Positions 1 through 7,175 of a stretch of DNA of 64,000 nt are shown here, piece after piece. Position 1 is the first letter of the stretch. Every line of letters starts with the position of its first letter. Position numbers and translations under genes: made by a program. A model generated the notes under the pieces. The model saw only the letters and a program-made list of their open reading frames with translations. It was not told the origin of the DNA and searched no databases. The stretch lies in NCBI RefSeq assembly GCF_009931615.1, contig NZ_CP046620.1, forward strand, positions 2,185,501-2,249,500. Direction: 5' to 3'. Source of the stretch: Algicella marina. Its GTDB lineage: Bacteria > Pseudomonadota > Alphaproteobacteria > Rhodobacterales > Rhodobacteraceae.

Positions 1-415
1 GCATCTCCGCCTTGCCGCACGCATCCTGCACGGCCTTGGCGACATAGGTTGCGACACGGTCCGGCGACATGCCGCCGCCGGGAATGGGATACTCAGCCTC
101 CGCCAAGGTTTTGCCGGCAAAGTCCAGCACGGCGGTTGTGATCGTTCTGTCCGCCAGCTTGGCGCCGATGACACGATGGGCACATCCACGAATGCGCAGG
201 TTCACGCGCGGGCGTCCACGGCGCGTCGGGCCGGTAACGCCCGGGGCATCCTCGATCAGACCGGCCAGTATCAATTCAGATGTCACCGCCGTCACGGTCG
301 CAGGGCTGAGGCCGGTCTGACGGGAGATATCGACCCGCGCGATCTCCGGTGCGGAACGCATCGCCGCCATCACCAGAGCGGCGTTGCTGGGCCCGGCTTC
401 CGCGAGGTTCGGCAC
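1..415 (-). CDS. ROK-family (XylR/NagC-type) transcriptional repressor, N-terminal part
   Basis: This is the 5' part of a gene that runs off the left edge. The minus-strand reading frame gives an N-terminal winged-helix region (VDISRQTGLSPATVTAVTSE) followed by GLIEDAPG, GRPRVNLRI and VIGAKLADRTITTAVLDFAG, the usual opening of ROK repressors: HTH, then a sugar-kinase-like domain. The only ATG/GTG/TTG-type start well upstream of the HTH is a GTG at 415, with a weak purine-rich stretch before it, so the start is uncertain. ROK proteins of this type repress sugar uptake and catabolism genes and release DNA when they bind the sugar. The divergent position next to xylFHG, and an AT-rich palindrome in its own leader, suggest that it controls that operon and itself. 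Confidence 0.8.
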   Translation of the reverse strand, partial: MPNLAEAGPSNAALVMAAMRSAPEIARVDISRQTGLSPATVTAVTSELILAGLIEDAPGVTGPTRRGRPRVNLRIRGCAHRVIGAKLADRTITTAVLDFAGKTLAEAEYPIPGGGMSPDRVATYVAKAVQDACGKAEM

Positions 416-474
416 TTCTATCGCGCGATCTTCTTCCAGAGCGTCCTCCCCGACGTTCGCAGCGATGTGGCGGC

Positions 475-499
475 ATTTAATTCGAATGGCGAATTTAAT
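475..499. promoter_or_regulatory. Candidate ROK/XylR operator 1
   Basis: Inverted repeat ATTTAATTCG (475-484) and CGAATTTAAT (490-499) with a 5-nt spacer; 9 of 10 arm positions pair. It lies 60 nt upstream of the proposed repressor start. The same 10-5-10 layout recurs at 591-615. The role as an operator is inferred. Confidence 0.55.
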
Positions 500-590
500 A
501 GCCCGCCAAACCCGCCGCCCTGCACTTGTTTCGCGCTGATCCGGCAGGATCGCATGATCCGCTCTTACATCCGGAGCCTGCAGTCCGTCA

Positions 591-628
591 AATTAATTTG
601 ACATCGAAATTAAATGCGGGGATAGACT
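591..628 (+). promoter_or_regulatory. Candidate xylF promoter with overlapping ROK/XylR operator 2
   Basis: Inverted repeat AATTAATTTG (591-600) and GAAATTAAAT (606-615), 5-nt spacer, 8 of 10 positions pairing, with the same half-site core as operator 1. A TTGACA (598-603) sits inside it and could be a -35 element; GATAGA (621-626, 17-nt spacing) or TAGACT (623-628) could serve as -10. Repressor bound here would block RNA polymerase. xylF starts at 694. Confidence 0.5.
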
Positions 629-693
629 GAGGTATCGGGTCCGAACATCAGAATCAGAACCTGAGCAAACGGGATACCAAGGGAGGTCACCCC

Positions 694-1728
694 ATGAATT
701 TCAAGAAAACCGCCGCCGCGGCGGCGCTTGCTATTGGCGTAAGCACCGTTTCCTTCACGGCAGTTCAAGCCCAGACAATCGGCGTGAGCTGGTCCAACTT
801 CCAGGAAGAGCGCTGGAAAACCGATGAAGCGGCGATCCGCGAAGCGCTCGACGCAGCCGGTGCGGAATACATCTCGGCCGACGCGCAGAGCTCCTCCTCC
901 AAGCAGCTTTCCGACATCGAGGCGCTGATCGCACAGGGTGCCGACGCGCTGATCATCCTCGCGCAGGACAGCCAGGCCATCGGCCCCGCAGTGCAGGCTG
1001 CCGCCGATGAAGGCATCCCCGTCGTCGGTTACGACCGCCTGATCGAAGATCCGCGCGCCTTCTACCTGACGTTCGACAACGTGGAAGTCGGTCGCATGCA
1101 GGCCCGTGCGGTGCTCGAAGCCGCGCCGGAAGGCAACTACGTGATGATCAAGGGTTCGCCCACCGATCCGAACGCCGATTTCCTTCGTGGCGGCCAGCAG
1201 GAAGTGCTGCAGGAAGCCATTGACGCCGGCAAGATCACCATCGTCGGCGAAGCCTATACCGATGGCTGGCTGCCCGCGAACGCCCAGCGCAACATGGAGC
1301 AGATCCTGACGGCGCAGAACAACGAAGTCGACGCCGTAGTCGCCTCCAATGACGGCACCGCTGGCGGCGCCGTTGCCGCCCTCACCGCGCAGGGCATGGA
1401 AGGCATTCCCGTCTCCGGTCAGGATGGTGACCACGCCGCGCTCAACCGCGTTGCAGCCGGTACGCAGACAGTCTCCGTCTGGAAAGACGCACGCGATCTC
1501 GGCCGCGCGGCCGGTGAAATCGCGGTGGCCCTTGCCGGTGGCGCCGACATGTCCACAATCGAAGGCGCCGAGAAATGGACGTCTCCGGGCGGCACCGAAC
1601 TGATCGCGAAGTTTCTCGCGCCGGTTCCCGTCACCAAGGACAACCTGACGGACGTTGTCGATGCAGGCTGGATCACGCAGGAAGCACTTTGCCAGGGCGT
1701 TTCCGACGGCCCGGCACCCTGCAACTGA
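694..1728 (+). CDS. xylF: D-xylose ABC transporter, periplasmic substrate-binding protein
   Basis: This is the periplasmic receptor for xylose (or a closely related pentose), delivering sugar to the XylH/XylG transporter. The 344-residue product has a Sec signal peptide (basic start, hydrophobic stretch, cleavage near VQA-Q at about residue 26). It then has the type I sugar-binding fold: GVSWSNFQEERWKTDEAAI at the first strand, DALIILAQDS and GIPVVGYDRLI, and KGSPTDPNADFLRGGQQEVL, all typical of XylF. The start has a good ribosome site (AAGGGAGG, about 7 nt upstream). It is the first gene of the operon, divergent from the ROK regulator, and is followed by a hairpin before xylH. The exact ligand is inferred from family resemblance. 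Confidence 0.9.
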   Translation: MNFKKTAAAAALAIGVSTVSFTAVQAQTIGVSWSNFQEERWKTDEAAIREALDAAGAEYISADAQSSSSKQLSDIEALIAQGADALIILAQDSQAIGPAVQAAADEGIPVVGYDRLIEDPRAFYLTFDNVEVGRMQARAVLEAAPEGNYVMIKGSPTDPNADFLRGGQQEVLQEAIDAGKITIVGEAYTDGWLPANAQRNMEQILTAQNNEVDAVVASNDGTAGGAVAALTAQGMEGIPVSGQDGDHAALNRVAAGTQTVSVWKDARDLGRAAGEIAVALAGGADMSTIEGAEKWTSPGGTELIAKFLAPVPVTKDNLTDVVDAGWITQEALCQGVSDGPAPCN

Positions 1729-1745
1729 TCAGACCGATCAAAACC

Positions 1746-1772
1746 GCGCTGCCCCGACAAACGGGGCGGCGC
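1746..1772 (+). terminator. GC-rich hairpin between xylF and xylH
   Basis: An 11-bp stem with one G-U pair (1746-1756 with 1762-1772) and loop ACAAA starts 17 nt after the xylF stop. No T-run follows, so it is more likely an mRNA-stabilising or partial-termination hairpin than a full terminator. It would favour the binding protein over the downstream permease and ATPase. Confidence 0.6.
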
Positions 1773-1826
1773 ACCCTCTGAAGCGGGCCCCAGGCGCCAC
1801 TTCACCGAACCGCAGGGAGCGTGTTC

Positions 1827-3140
1827 ATGGCTGACACCACACAAACAAGCGTAACCGGACAGAGCGACGCGAGCACTCCGAAGCCCAAGAGCTTCCTGGC
1901 CGCGCTGGACCTTGATCTGCGCCTTCTCGGCATGGTCGGCGCATTCGTCCTGTTGTGCCTGATATTCAATGTTTTCACCGATGGCCGGTTCCTGACGCCG
2001 CGCAACATATTCAACCTCACGATCCAGACCGTATCCGTTGCCATCATGGCCACCGGCATGGTCTTCGTTATCGTTACCCGCCACATCGACCTGTCCGTCG
2101 GCTCGCTGCTGGCCACCTGCGCTGCGGTCATGGCCGTAACGCAGACGCAGATCCTACCCGGCACCTTCGGCCTTCCACTCGGCCACCCCGCGATCTGGAT
2201 ACTGGCGATCATCGCCGGTGTCATCGTCGGTGCGCTGATCGGTGCCTTCCATGGCTGGCTGGTGGGTTACCTCGGCATCCCTGCATTCATTGTCACCCTC
2301 GGTGGCCTGCTGGTCTGGCGAAACGTTGCCTGGTTCATCACCGATGGCCAAACAATTGGCCCGCTGGACGAGACATTCAAGATGATCGGCGGCATTGGCG
2401 GTACGCTGGGAACCTTCTGGTCCTGGGTGTTCGGCTTCGCTTCCGTTGTGGCGGTGCTGTTCATGATCTGGGCGTCACGACGCCGCAAGCTCAGCCATGA
2501 CTTCCCGGTCAAGCCTCTTTGGGCCGAGTGCGCCATTGCCGGCATCGCCTCTGCCGCGATCCTCGGCTTCGTCGCGATCCTTAACGCCTACCAGGTGCCG
2601 GAGCGGGTTCTCGCCCGCAGCTTCGCCGCCCGCGGGCAGGAAATGCCGGAAGGCTATACCGCCGGCTACGGCCTGCCGCTTTCCGTGCTCTTGCTGATCG
2701 TCGTCGCTGTGGCGATGACCGTGATTGCCCAGCGCACCCGGCTTGGCCGGTACATCTTCGCCACCGGCGGCAACCCCGATGCGGCAGAACTCTCCGGCAT
2801 CAACACCCGGCTGCTGACCGTTAAGATCTTCGCGATCATGGGCATGCTCTGCGCGCTCGCCGCTGCCGTTGCCTCGGCTCGCCTCGGCTTCTCGACCAAC
2901 GATATCGGCACGCTGGACGAATTGCGCGTCATCGCCGCCGCAGTGATCGGCGGCACCGCCCTCGCTGGCGGTGTCGGCACCATCTACGGGGCAATCCTAG
3001 GCGCGCTGATCATGCAATCGCTGCAATCGGGCATGGCCATGGTCGGCGTCGATGCTCCGCTGCAGAACATCGTCGTCGGCGCCGTACTGGTGGCTGCCGT
3101 GCTTATCGACATCATCTATCGCCGCCGCGTGGGAGACTGA
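1827..3140 (+). CDS. xylH: Xylose ABC transporter, permease
   Basis: This is the inner-membrane permease of the xylose-type ABC transporter (BPD_transp_2/RbsC-XylH family), 437 residues. It has about ten or more hydrophobic segments, with family motifs VTRHIDLSVGSLLA near residue 90, GIPAFIVTLGG near 150 and GGNPDAAELSGIN near 315. A polar stretch with ASRRRKLSHDF separates two membrane halves, as in XylH. I chose ATG 1827 because GGGAG lies about 8 nt upstream; a GTG two codons earlier is too close to that ribosome site. It is separated from xylG by 3 nt. Confidence 0.9.
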   Translation: MADTTQTSVTGQSDASTPKPKSFLAALDLDLRLLGMVGAFVLLCLIFNVFTDGRFLTPRNIFNLTIQTVSVAIMATGMVFVIVTRHIDLSVGSLLATCAAVMAVTQTQILPGTFGLPLGHPAIWILAIIAGVIVGALIGAFHGWLVGYLGIPAFIVTLGGLLVWRNVAWFITDGQTIGPLDETFKMIGGIGGTLGTFWSWVFGFASVVAVLFMIWASRRRKLSHDFPVKPLWAECAIAGIASAAILGFVAILNAYQVPERVLARSFAARGQEMPEGYTAGYGLPLSVLLLIVVAVAMTVIAQRTRLGRYIFATGGNPDAAELSGINTRLLTVKIFAIMGMLCALAAAVASARLGFSTNDIGTLDELRVIAAAVIGGTALAGGVGTIYGAILGALIMQSLQSGMAMVGVDAPLQNIVVGAVLVAAVLIDIIYRRRVGD

Positions 3141-3143
3141 GCC

Positions 3144-3896
3144 ATGACGACACCTATGGTCGAAATGAAAGACATGTGCATCAGCTTCGGCGGGGTGCAG
3201 GCCGTGGATCACGTCAGCGTCGATCTGCATCCCGGAGAGGTCGTGGGCCTGCTGGGCCACAACGGCGCCGGTAAATCCACCCTCATCAAAATGCTATCCG
3301 GCGCCTACAAACCCGACAGCGGCGAGATTCGCGTCAATGGCAAACCGGTGACAATCAATTCTCCCCGCGATGCCCGCGCCCACAACATCGAGACGATCTA
3401 CCAAACGCTCGCGCTGGCTGATAACCTCGACGCCGCTTCCAATCTGTTCCTCGGGCGCGAACTGGTGACGCCGCTGGGCTTTGTCGATGACGATGCGATG
3501 GAGGCGGAGACGCGCCGGATCATGGGGCGTCTCAATCCGAACTTCCAGAAGTTCAACGCCCCGGTGAAGGCGCTCTCCGGCGGCCAGCGGCAATCGGTTG
3601 CCATATCCCGCGCCGTCTACTTCAACGCCAAGATCCTGATTATGGACGAACCGACGGCAGCCCTCGGCCCTCAGGAAACCAAGATGGTTGCCGAACTGAT
3701 CCAGGAACTGAAGAAACAGGGCCTCGGCATCTTTCTGATCGACCATGACGTGCGCGCAGTGATGGAGCTTTGCGACCGGGCGAGCGTAATGAAAAACGGC
3801 AAACTTGTCGGCACTGTCAACATCTCCGACGTCACAGAGGATGATCTGCTGTCGATGATCATCCTCGGCAAACAGCCGGAGAAGAAGGCCTCCTGA
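3144..3896 (+). CDS. xylG: Xylose ABC transporter, ATP-binding protein (single ABC domain)
   Basis: This ATPase energises XylH. One complete ABC domain is present: Walker [10 protein letters not shown] (38-46), signature LSGGQRQ (144-150), Walker B ILIMDE (164-169) and the switch DHDV. At 250 residues it is half the length of E. coli XylG, which has two fused ABC domains. It therefore resembles the short ATPases that pair with RbsC-type permeases in alphaproteobacteria and should act as a homodimer. There is no frameshift remnant downstream: the next gene starts 4 nt after the stop. The short form looks native. Confidence 0.88.
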   Translation: MTTPMVEMKDMCISFGGVQAVDHVSVDLHPGEVVGLLGHNGAGKSTLIKMLSGAYKPDSGEIRVNGKPVTINSPRDARAHNIETIYQTLALADNLDAASNLFLGRELVTPLGFVDDDAMEAETRRIMGRLNPNFQKFNAPVKALSGGQRQSVAISRAVYFNAKILIMDEPTAALGPQETKMVAELIQELKKQGLGIFLIDHDVRAVMELCDRASVMKNGKLVGTVNISDVTEDDLLSMIILGKQPEKKAS

Positions 3897-3900
3897 GCCG

Positions 3901-4323
3901 ATGCGCACAGCCGCCGCTCTCCTGTTCCTGCTGCTCTCAGCCTGCGCCCCGCAACCGGGCGCGGCCAGCAGGACAGAAATCTCCCCTGCCGATATGTCGG
4001 CCCTGCGCGACTGCGCCACCATCACACCGCGCTGCACCGGTTTCGCCGGGCTGGCGGCGCGTCTGCCATCGATCTGCTCGCCGGAAGGCTGCTTCGGCAC
4101 CAGCGACGCTGAAACCCTCGTAGCCGTGCCCCGTGACGGCGGCGCGATCTGTGGCTTTCGGGCCGTCCGAGGCCCCACCTCTTTCGCGATTTTCGGAATC
4201 TGGCACGTGCAGGCGGACGGCACGCGCCTGTACCGGAACGCTAGGTTCCTACACCCCGCCGAAGCGGCGAGGCTGCGAAATCTGGGCGATGTCGTTAAGG
4301 AATGCGACGCCATTTCGGTGTGA
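3901..4323 (+). CDS. Small predicted lipoprotein of unknown function
   Basis: A 140-residue product with a short hydrophobic leader ending in a lipobox (LLLSAC, Cys at 15), so it is probably a lipid-anchored periplasmic or outer-membrane protein. The mature part carries six further cysteines (for example [27 protein letters not shown]), which could form disulfides in the periplasm. It starts 4 nt after xylG and is probably co-transcribed with the sugar transporter. I do not recognise a family. A role linked to xylose uptake is only suggested by position. Confidence 0.65.
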   Translation: MRTAAALLFLLLSACAPQPGAASRTEISPADMSALRDCATITPRCTGFAGLAARLPSICSPEGCFGTSDAETLVAVPRDGGAICGFRAVRGPTSFAIFGIWHVQADGTRLYRNARFLHPAEAARLRNLGDVVKECDAISV

Positions 4324-4433
4324 AATGGCCTTGGAAGCGCCCCAATCCCCTTACGCTTCGTAAACTTATCGGGCGCAGGATGTTCTCATCGGAACCAGTA
4401 CCTTAACCGGTCTTCCATTACGGGAACTCTGCC

Positions 4434-5249
4434 ATGTCACTTCTCAAGTTGATGAATCCCCTGCCCGAACGGGCCACGCCCCATCGTCGGGCTTACGTTA
4501 ACCCCACGACCACGAACCGCGATTTCTACACGTTTCTGTCCGGCCTGACAGATGACTTTCTCGCCATTCAGGGGCGCCGTCGGCTGATCAACCTGCCACC
4601 ACGCCACCTCGACACGGTTCGGCAGGCGCTGCGTATCGTCATTCGTGACGCAAAAGAACTGGATGTCTTCCGCCTCACCAAATCCGCGGAAGAACTGGAT
4701 ACTGCGCTGGAGCATATCCAGATGGATGCCCACGGCTACACCCAGCGCTTCGATCTGCGTCGCCTGTTCGACGGTTTCCTCGACGAGGCACGGCGCACCC
4801 TGGCCGAAATCGAATCCGGAGAGACCGGGAATGGTCGCACCAAGTCTGACGACCGGCCCCTTGTGCTGGTCGTCGACGATGAGCCGCATGTTCATCGCCT
4901 GATAGAACGCGCGATTGCCCGCGACGTGGAGGTGCTGAATGTCGTCAACTGTCTCGGCGCCCTCGCGACGCTGAAGACGCATCGTCCGGATCTCATCATC
5001 CTCGATGAGAGCCTGCCGGACATGCGCGGCACCGACTTCCTGAAAACCATCAAGTCGCAGAAAGAGCTCGCCAATATTCCTGTGATAATGCTTTCCAACA
5101 GCAACGATGACGACACGGTGGTCGCGGGGTTGTGCAACGGTGCGCTGGACTTCTTGTCAAAGGACATGAAGACGCTCGCCCTGCGCCCGCGCATCATGGA
5201 AATTCTGGAACATGGCCGCACCCGCCTGACGGGCCACCGCACCGCCTGA
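4434..5249 (+). CDS. Response regulator with novel N-terminal region and C-terminal receiver domain
   Basis: The C-terminal half (about 143-265) is a receiver domain: acidic pair D148/D149, phosphoacceptor D191 in LIILDESLPDM, S221 in IMLSNS and K243 in FLSKD. The N-terminal 135 residues are mostly predicted helix (TDDFLAIQGRRRLINLPPRH; LEHIQMDAHGYTQRFDLRRL) and match no domain I know; the HxxKG motif of an HPt domain is absent. There is no DNA-binding domain and no neighbouring histidine kinase. It could be a single-domain-type output or adaptor protein. A promoter for this gene should lie within 4324-4433, where I see nothing clear. Confidence 0.75.
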   Translation: MSLLKLMNPLPERATPHRRAYVNPTTTNRDFYTFLSGLTDDFLAIQGRRRLINLPPRHLDTVRQALRIVIRDAKELDVFRLTKSAEELDTALEHIQMDAHGYTQRFDLRRLFDGFLDEARRTLAEIESGETGNGRTKSDDRPLVLVVDDEPHVHRLIERAIARDVEVLNVVNCLGALATLKTHRPDLIILDESLPDMRGTDFLKTIKSQKELANIPVIMLSNSNDDDTVVAGLCNGALDFLSKDMKTLALRPRIMEILEHGRTRLTGHRTA

Positions 5250-5314
5250 TGGCGGTGGGCGGCCGCTTCGGTCACGCCGGCCAACTCCAGTTGCTGGCCG
5301 CCCCTTCGGACATG

Positions 5315-5352
5315 CTTCCGCTGCGCAGGTTCGCGACACAGCGCAGCGGAAG
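5315..5352. terminator. Bidirectional hairpin between convergent genes
   Basis: A perfect 12-bp stem, CTTCCGCTGCGC (5315-5326) with GCGCAGCGGAAG (5341-5352), and a 14-nt loop. It lies between the response regulator and hppD, which converge. There is no clear T-run on either side. Confidence 0.6.
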
Positions 5353-5360
5353 ACGCCAAC

Positions 5361-5382
5361 GGCCTGAGCCGGCCCTCAGGCC
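5361..5382. terminator. Second hairpin overlapping the hppD stop codon
   Basis: An 8-bp perfect stem, GGCCTGAG (5361-5368) with CTCAGGCC (5375-5382), and a 6-nt loop. It overlaps the last codons of hppD. Together with the hairpin at 5315-5352 it separates two convergent transcripts. Confidence 0.45.
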
Positions 5383-6488
5383 GCGTCGTTTCCCTTCAAC
5401 ACGCCCCGCGCGATCTGATCGGCCTCTATCGACTCGAACAGCGCCTTGAAGTTGCCCTCGCCGAAACCGTCGTCGCCTTTGCGCTGGATGAACTCGAAGA
5501 AGATCGGGCCGATGACGGTTTTCGAGAAGATCTGCAACAGAATCTTCGTCTCGCCTCCGCCGACAACGCCTTCACCGTCGATCAGGATGCCGTGCTCCTG
5601 CATGCGATCCAGCGGTTCCTCGTGGCCCTGCACCCGTTCGTAGCTCAGTGCATAATAGGTTTCGGGCGGTTTCGGCATGAACCGGATGCCGTTGGCAGCA
5701 ATCCGGTCAACGCTTTCATAAATCGTTTCCGTCGCCACGGCGATGTGCTGAATACCTTCGCCGTTGTAGCGCTTCAGATACTCAACGATCTGCCCGGTTT
5801 CGCCCCGATCTTCATTGATCGGGATGCGGATACGACCGCAGGGGGAGGTCAACGCGCGGGAAAGCAGGCCGGTGAACTTGCCCTCGATATCGAAGAACCT
5901 GATTTCCTTGAATCCGAAGATCTCGCCGTAGAAGCGAAACCAAGTATCCATGTTGCCCTTGTGGACATTGTGGGTCAGGTGATCGAGGTAGTAGAAGCCG
6001 ACGCCTTCGGGTTTTTCCGGGACACCTTCGATCCAGTCGTACTCATCCGCGTAAGGGTTGGCACCACCGCCGTACTGGTCGATAAAATAGAGAAGACTGC
6101 CGCCGATCCCGTAGATTGCCGGCACATCCAGCACCTTTCCTTCGCCCTCGTATGGCTTCGCACCCATCTTCACCGCCCGCTCGAAAGCATGATCGGCGTC
6201 AACCACGCGCCATGCCATCGACGGTGCGCAGGGCCCGTGTTCCTCCACGAATCGCTGGCCGAAACTGCCTTTTTCGGCGTTGACGACATAGGTGATGTCG
6301 CCCTGCTTCCACAGCGCGATATCCTTGGTCTTGTGCTTGGCCGCGCGAACGTAGCCCATCCGTGCGAACAGCTCTTCCAGCTCAGCCGGATTTTCGTGCG
6401 CGAACTCGACGAATTCGAACCCGTCCGTACCGGCCGGGTTCTGTTCAGTGATGGTGGAGCGCGGTGCGTCGTGCGGGAAAGGTCCCAT
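5376..6488 (-). CDS. hppD: 4-hydroxyphenylpyruvate dioxygenase
   Basis: This cytosolic Fe(II) enzyme converts 4-hydroxyphenylpyruvate to homogentisate in tyrosine catabolism. The 370-residue protein has the two-part vicinal-oxygen-chelate fold. The iron ligands expected of the family are visible: H170 in YYLDHLTHNV, H248 in GIQHIAVAT and E332 in GPIFFEFIQRKGDDGFGEGNF. I chose the ATG at 6488 because AAGGAG lies about 7 nt upstream; longer in-frame extensions have no ribosome site and no family similarity. It is divergent from an Lrp-type regulator with a palindrome between them, a common arrangement for tyrosine-degradation control. Homogentisate dioxygenase is not in the window. Confidence 0.95.
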   Translation of the reverse strand: MGPFPHDAPRSTITEQNPAGTDGFEFVEFAHENPAELEELFARMGYVRAAKHKTKDIALWKQGDITYVVNAEKGSFGQRFVEEHGPCAPSMAWRVVDADHAFERAVKMGAKPYEGEGKVLDVPAIYGIGGSLLYFIDQYGGGANPYADEYDWIEGVPEKPEGVGFYYLDHLTHNVHKGNMDTWFRFYGEIFGFKEIRFFDIEGKFTGLLSRALTSPCGRIRIPINEDRGETGQIVEYLKRYNGEGIQHIAVATETIYESVDRIAANGIRFMPKPPETYYALSYERVQGHEEPLDRMQEHGILIDGEGVVGGGETKILLQIFSKTVIGPIFFEFIQRKGDDGFGEGNFKALFESIEADQIARGVLKGNDAA

Positions 6489-6565
6489 TGATATCTCCTT
6501 CAGGCTTTGCGCCAGCATATCGCGGAAATGTTGCTTGGTTTGCGCATCCTGCATTGCTTTTTGGC

Positions 6566-6581
6566 AGTATTGCGCGATACT
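6566..6581. promoter_or_regulatory. Palindrome in the hppD / Lrp-regulator divergent region
   Basis: The 16-bp palindrome AGTATTGCGCGATACT has 7 of 8 positions pairing. It lies between the divergent starts at 6488 and 6616. Lrp/AsnC proteins bind short degenerate palindromes of this size, so it is a candidate operator for both genes. Confidence 0.4.
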
Positions 6582-6615
6582 TCCGCACAAAATCCTATTT
6601 TCATGCGGAATAGTA

Positions 6616-7080
6616 ATGGCAGTAAACTTGGATTCGATGGATCGTACCCTCCTCCGTCTGCTTCAGCAGGATGGTCGCCTCACGGCACAGGAGCTGGCCG
6701 ATCGGCTGCATCTGTCGCCATCGCAGGTGGGGCGGCGACGGCAGAGACTGGAGGCGGAAGGCTATATCGACACCTATCGTGCATCGCTGGACCCGAAACG
6801 GCTGGGCCTGACGGTGGAGGCATTCATCCGCATCGTGATGGCCACCCATACCGCCGAAAACGCGACGGACTTCCTGCGCCTCACCCGCGCCCGCGAGGAA
6901 ATCACCGGGGCCTGGACGCTGACCGGCGAGGCTGATTACCTGCTCCGCGTCTACACGGTGGATCTCGCGGCGCTGAACCGGCTGGTGCAGGACGTGCTGC
7001 TGCCCCACCCCGCCGTCAGCCGTGTCCATTCCCAGATCGTGATGGAGCGGGTGAAACCTGATGCGCCGCTGCCGGTGTGA
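6616..7080 (+). CDS. Lrp/AsnC-family transcriptional regulator
   Basis: The 154-residue product has the Lrp layout: N-terminal HTH (DRTLLRLLQQDGRLTAQELA, recognition helix around SPSQVGRRRQRLE) and a C-terminal RAM/AsnC ligand domain (EITGAWTLTGEADYLLRVYT). Proteins of this family sense amino acids or related metabolites and form octamers. It is divergent from hppD and upstream of dmdA in the same direction (95-nt gap), so either or both may be targets. I start at ATG 6616, at the normal distance from the HTH; the upstream in-frame extension is Cys-rich, unlike the family, and overlaps hppD. Confidence 0.88.
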   Translation: MAVNLDSMDRTLLRLLQQDGRLTAQELADRLHLSPSQVGRRRQRLEAEGYIDTYRASLDPKRLGLTVEAFIRIVMATHTAENATDFLRLTRAREEITGAWTLTGEADYLLRVYTVDLAALNRLVQDVLLPHPAVSRVHSQIVMERVKPDAPLPV

Positions 7081-7175
7081 ATGACACCGAAAACGACAGT
7101 TGCGCCGTCGCCATGAGAACAGACGCTGTCAGTGCTTGCCAATAGGCATCCTCCATTTTCGAAGGAGGCCGGCCG

